DNA of 64,000 nucleotides, from contig LSRY02000049.1 of NCBI GenBank assembly GCA_001643675.2, forward strand, positions 1-64,000. Reading direction: 5' to 3'. Below the pieces are notes generated by a model that searched no databases, was not told the DNA's origin, and saw nothing but the letters and a program-made list of their open reading frames with translations. The position numbers were made by a program, and so were the translations under genes. Numbering within the stretch: the stretch's first letter is position 1; each line of letters starts with the position of its first letter. Origin of the DNA: Monocercomonoides exilis. Taxonomy: Eukaryota > Preaxostyla > Oxymonadida > Polymastigidae. Positions 62,810 through 64,000 of this stretch are shown here, in pieces.

Positions 62810-64000
62810 CAAGCCTTTGCTTTTGGGTGTCGATCGTGCTCAAACGCCTCATTCCTCCTCAACGGTCTGCACTTTCGCTCCGTATGCAGTCTCGCGCAGC
62901 AACACGCATTTGCGCGCGTCGATGCCGAATATAACCGAAACAGCATGTGGATGAGCCCGGCAATGGGAACAAAAACGAAAGAGAGCGGGCGCTTTTCGTC
63001 GAGTGTCAAGGAATGCCTTTAAAGACGCATCTTCTTCGCTACAATGTTTGGTGTGCGTGCGTCCTGCATGTTTCTTCCATCAAGCGCGATGGAAAAGACA
63101 GTTTCAATTGTCATTTTTAAATTGAATATTACTGCTGAATTGAAAGCACCAATTGGCAATGTTTGGGGGAACTCGTTCACGTTTTCAGAAAAGCCATTGG
63201 TGTTGATTGGCCTCGCTGATTCATGTGCGTTTTCGGGCTGGACAAGGCGGCAACCTCTGCAAAACACCAAAACATCAGAAACAGCTGGCGCCGCAGTCTC
63301 TGGTGAAGAAATGGCGTGATTGATGGGATTGCATGATGGAAAAGAAGCAGGACTTTCTCTTGTGAAGGATATTGTTGTTGCTGTCACACTTTTGAAGCGA
63401 AAACAGAATTCTTTTGTGATTTTTGCTTTGCTTTGCTTTTCTTGGCTTCGGGTGCAATTGCTTTCATTTTGTTTCTGTCTTTGTGTTTGTGTTTATATTC
63501 ATTTTGCTTTAATTTTTTAAATTTTTTTTCAAAGGAAAAATGAGAGTTGGGCGTGCAAGAGGAGTTGCAGAAATGGGGGAGCAAAAAGGCTTTGCAAAGA
63601 AAACGAAAACCTCTCTGCAAAAAGGCTGTCAGCTGAAGGCAGCAGGCTGCACTGCGCTTTCTGCTCTTTTTTTTCCACTTTTTTTTTCAAAGCACAAACA
63701 TGTTCCATTGCTGAAACCCCTCTGTTTCAAAGAACAAAAGCATCTTTCAAAAAAAAGAATTTTTTTAAAAAAAGAAAATTCTCTGAGTCTGTCTGCAGCA
63801 GAGTTCCTCACGGCTCTTCATTGTGCACCCAGAAAAAAATAGCCATCGATTTTGCAATGCTCTCTTCATTGAGCATCGTCGTGGCTCAATAATTTGATGG
63901 CTTCTCCTGCAGACGCTCTGCTCGCAGAAACAAATAAAAAATGCTCCGCAATGCCACTTTGCACATCGCTCCTCCATTGTGTTCAACTTCGTCAAGAACA
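62810..64000. other. Non-coding outer part of right arm upstream of GH31
   Basis: Mirror of 4271-5458, expected to contain the GH31 promoter. Only low-complexity or short open frames are present, and homology continues to the last base of the window. Confidence 0.5.

Larger units (their letters stand above)
44060..64000 (-). repeat. Right arm of about 20-kb inverted repeat (palindrome), truncated by window edge
   Basis: Reverse complement of 4271-24203. The GH31 gene, the giant gene and the flanking non-coding DNA are all present in mirrored order. The inner edge lies where AGGTATCGTACGG loses its match to the left arm. Confidence 0.95.

Overview
This is nuclear DNA of a protist with short introns, most likely an oxymonad (Preaxostyla, Monocercomonoides/Blattamonas-like). 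That is an inference from four things: short introns of 54-111 nt (about 295 nt in the GH31 gene), compact genes on both strands, use of TAA, TAG and TGA all as stops, and giant Cys/Gly/Val-rich beta-helix surface proteins with one membrane span and a degenerate kinase-like tail.

The dominant structure is a large imperfect palindrome. Positions 4271-24203 are repeated in inverted orientation at 44060-64000, and the right arm is cut by the window edge. Each arm carries the same two genes in the same order: a secreted GH31 alpha-glucosidase (1020 aa, one intron, open in both copies) and a gene of about 12.2 kb for a surface protein of about 4,070 aa. In the left arm the giant gene has an in-frame stop and two 1-nt frameshifts near its 5' end. 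In the right arm it has a single 2-nt frameshift one third of the way in. The arms also differ by scattered substitutions, microsatellite lengths and two short strongly diverged patches in the giant gene, so they are separate loci and not one sequence assembled twice.

The spacer between the arms (24204-44059) is AT-rich and unlike them. Its first 4 kb hold nested fold-back MITE-like elements, a hAT-like MITE candidate, a dispersed repeat of about 260 bp and an (AATA)~45 array. Four intron-containing genes follow: an Fe/Mn superoxide dismutase (minus), a 1698-aa C2-like/coiled-coil protein (plus), a 1691-aa Ser-rich coiled-coil protein (minus), and a 226-aa protein joining a PHD finger to a TFIIS central domain (plus). 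The spacer ends with a 45-nt poly(A) tract just before the right arm.

Outside the left arm (1-4270) are the 3' part of an ARM/HEAT-like gene and a convergent AIG1/FAR-17a-like membrane protein gene. Each needs one G added in a G-run to read through, which points to homopolymer consensus errors as at least part of the explanation for frameshifts in this window. Gene models with introns were built by hand from reading-frame continuity and splice phase. Family calls rest on motifs read by eye, without database searches.
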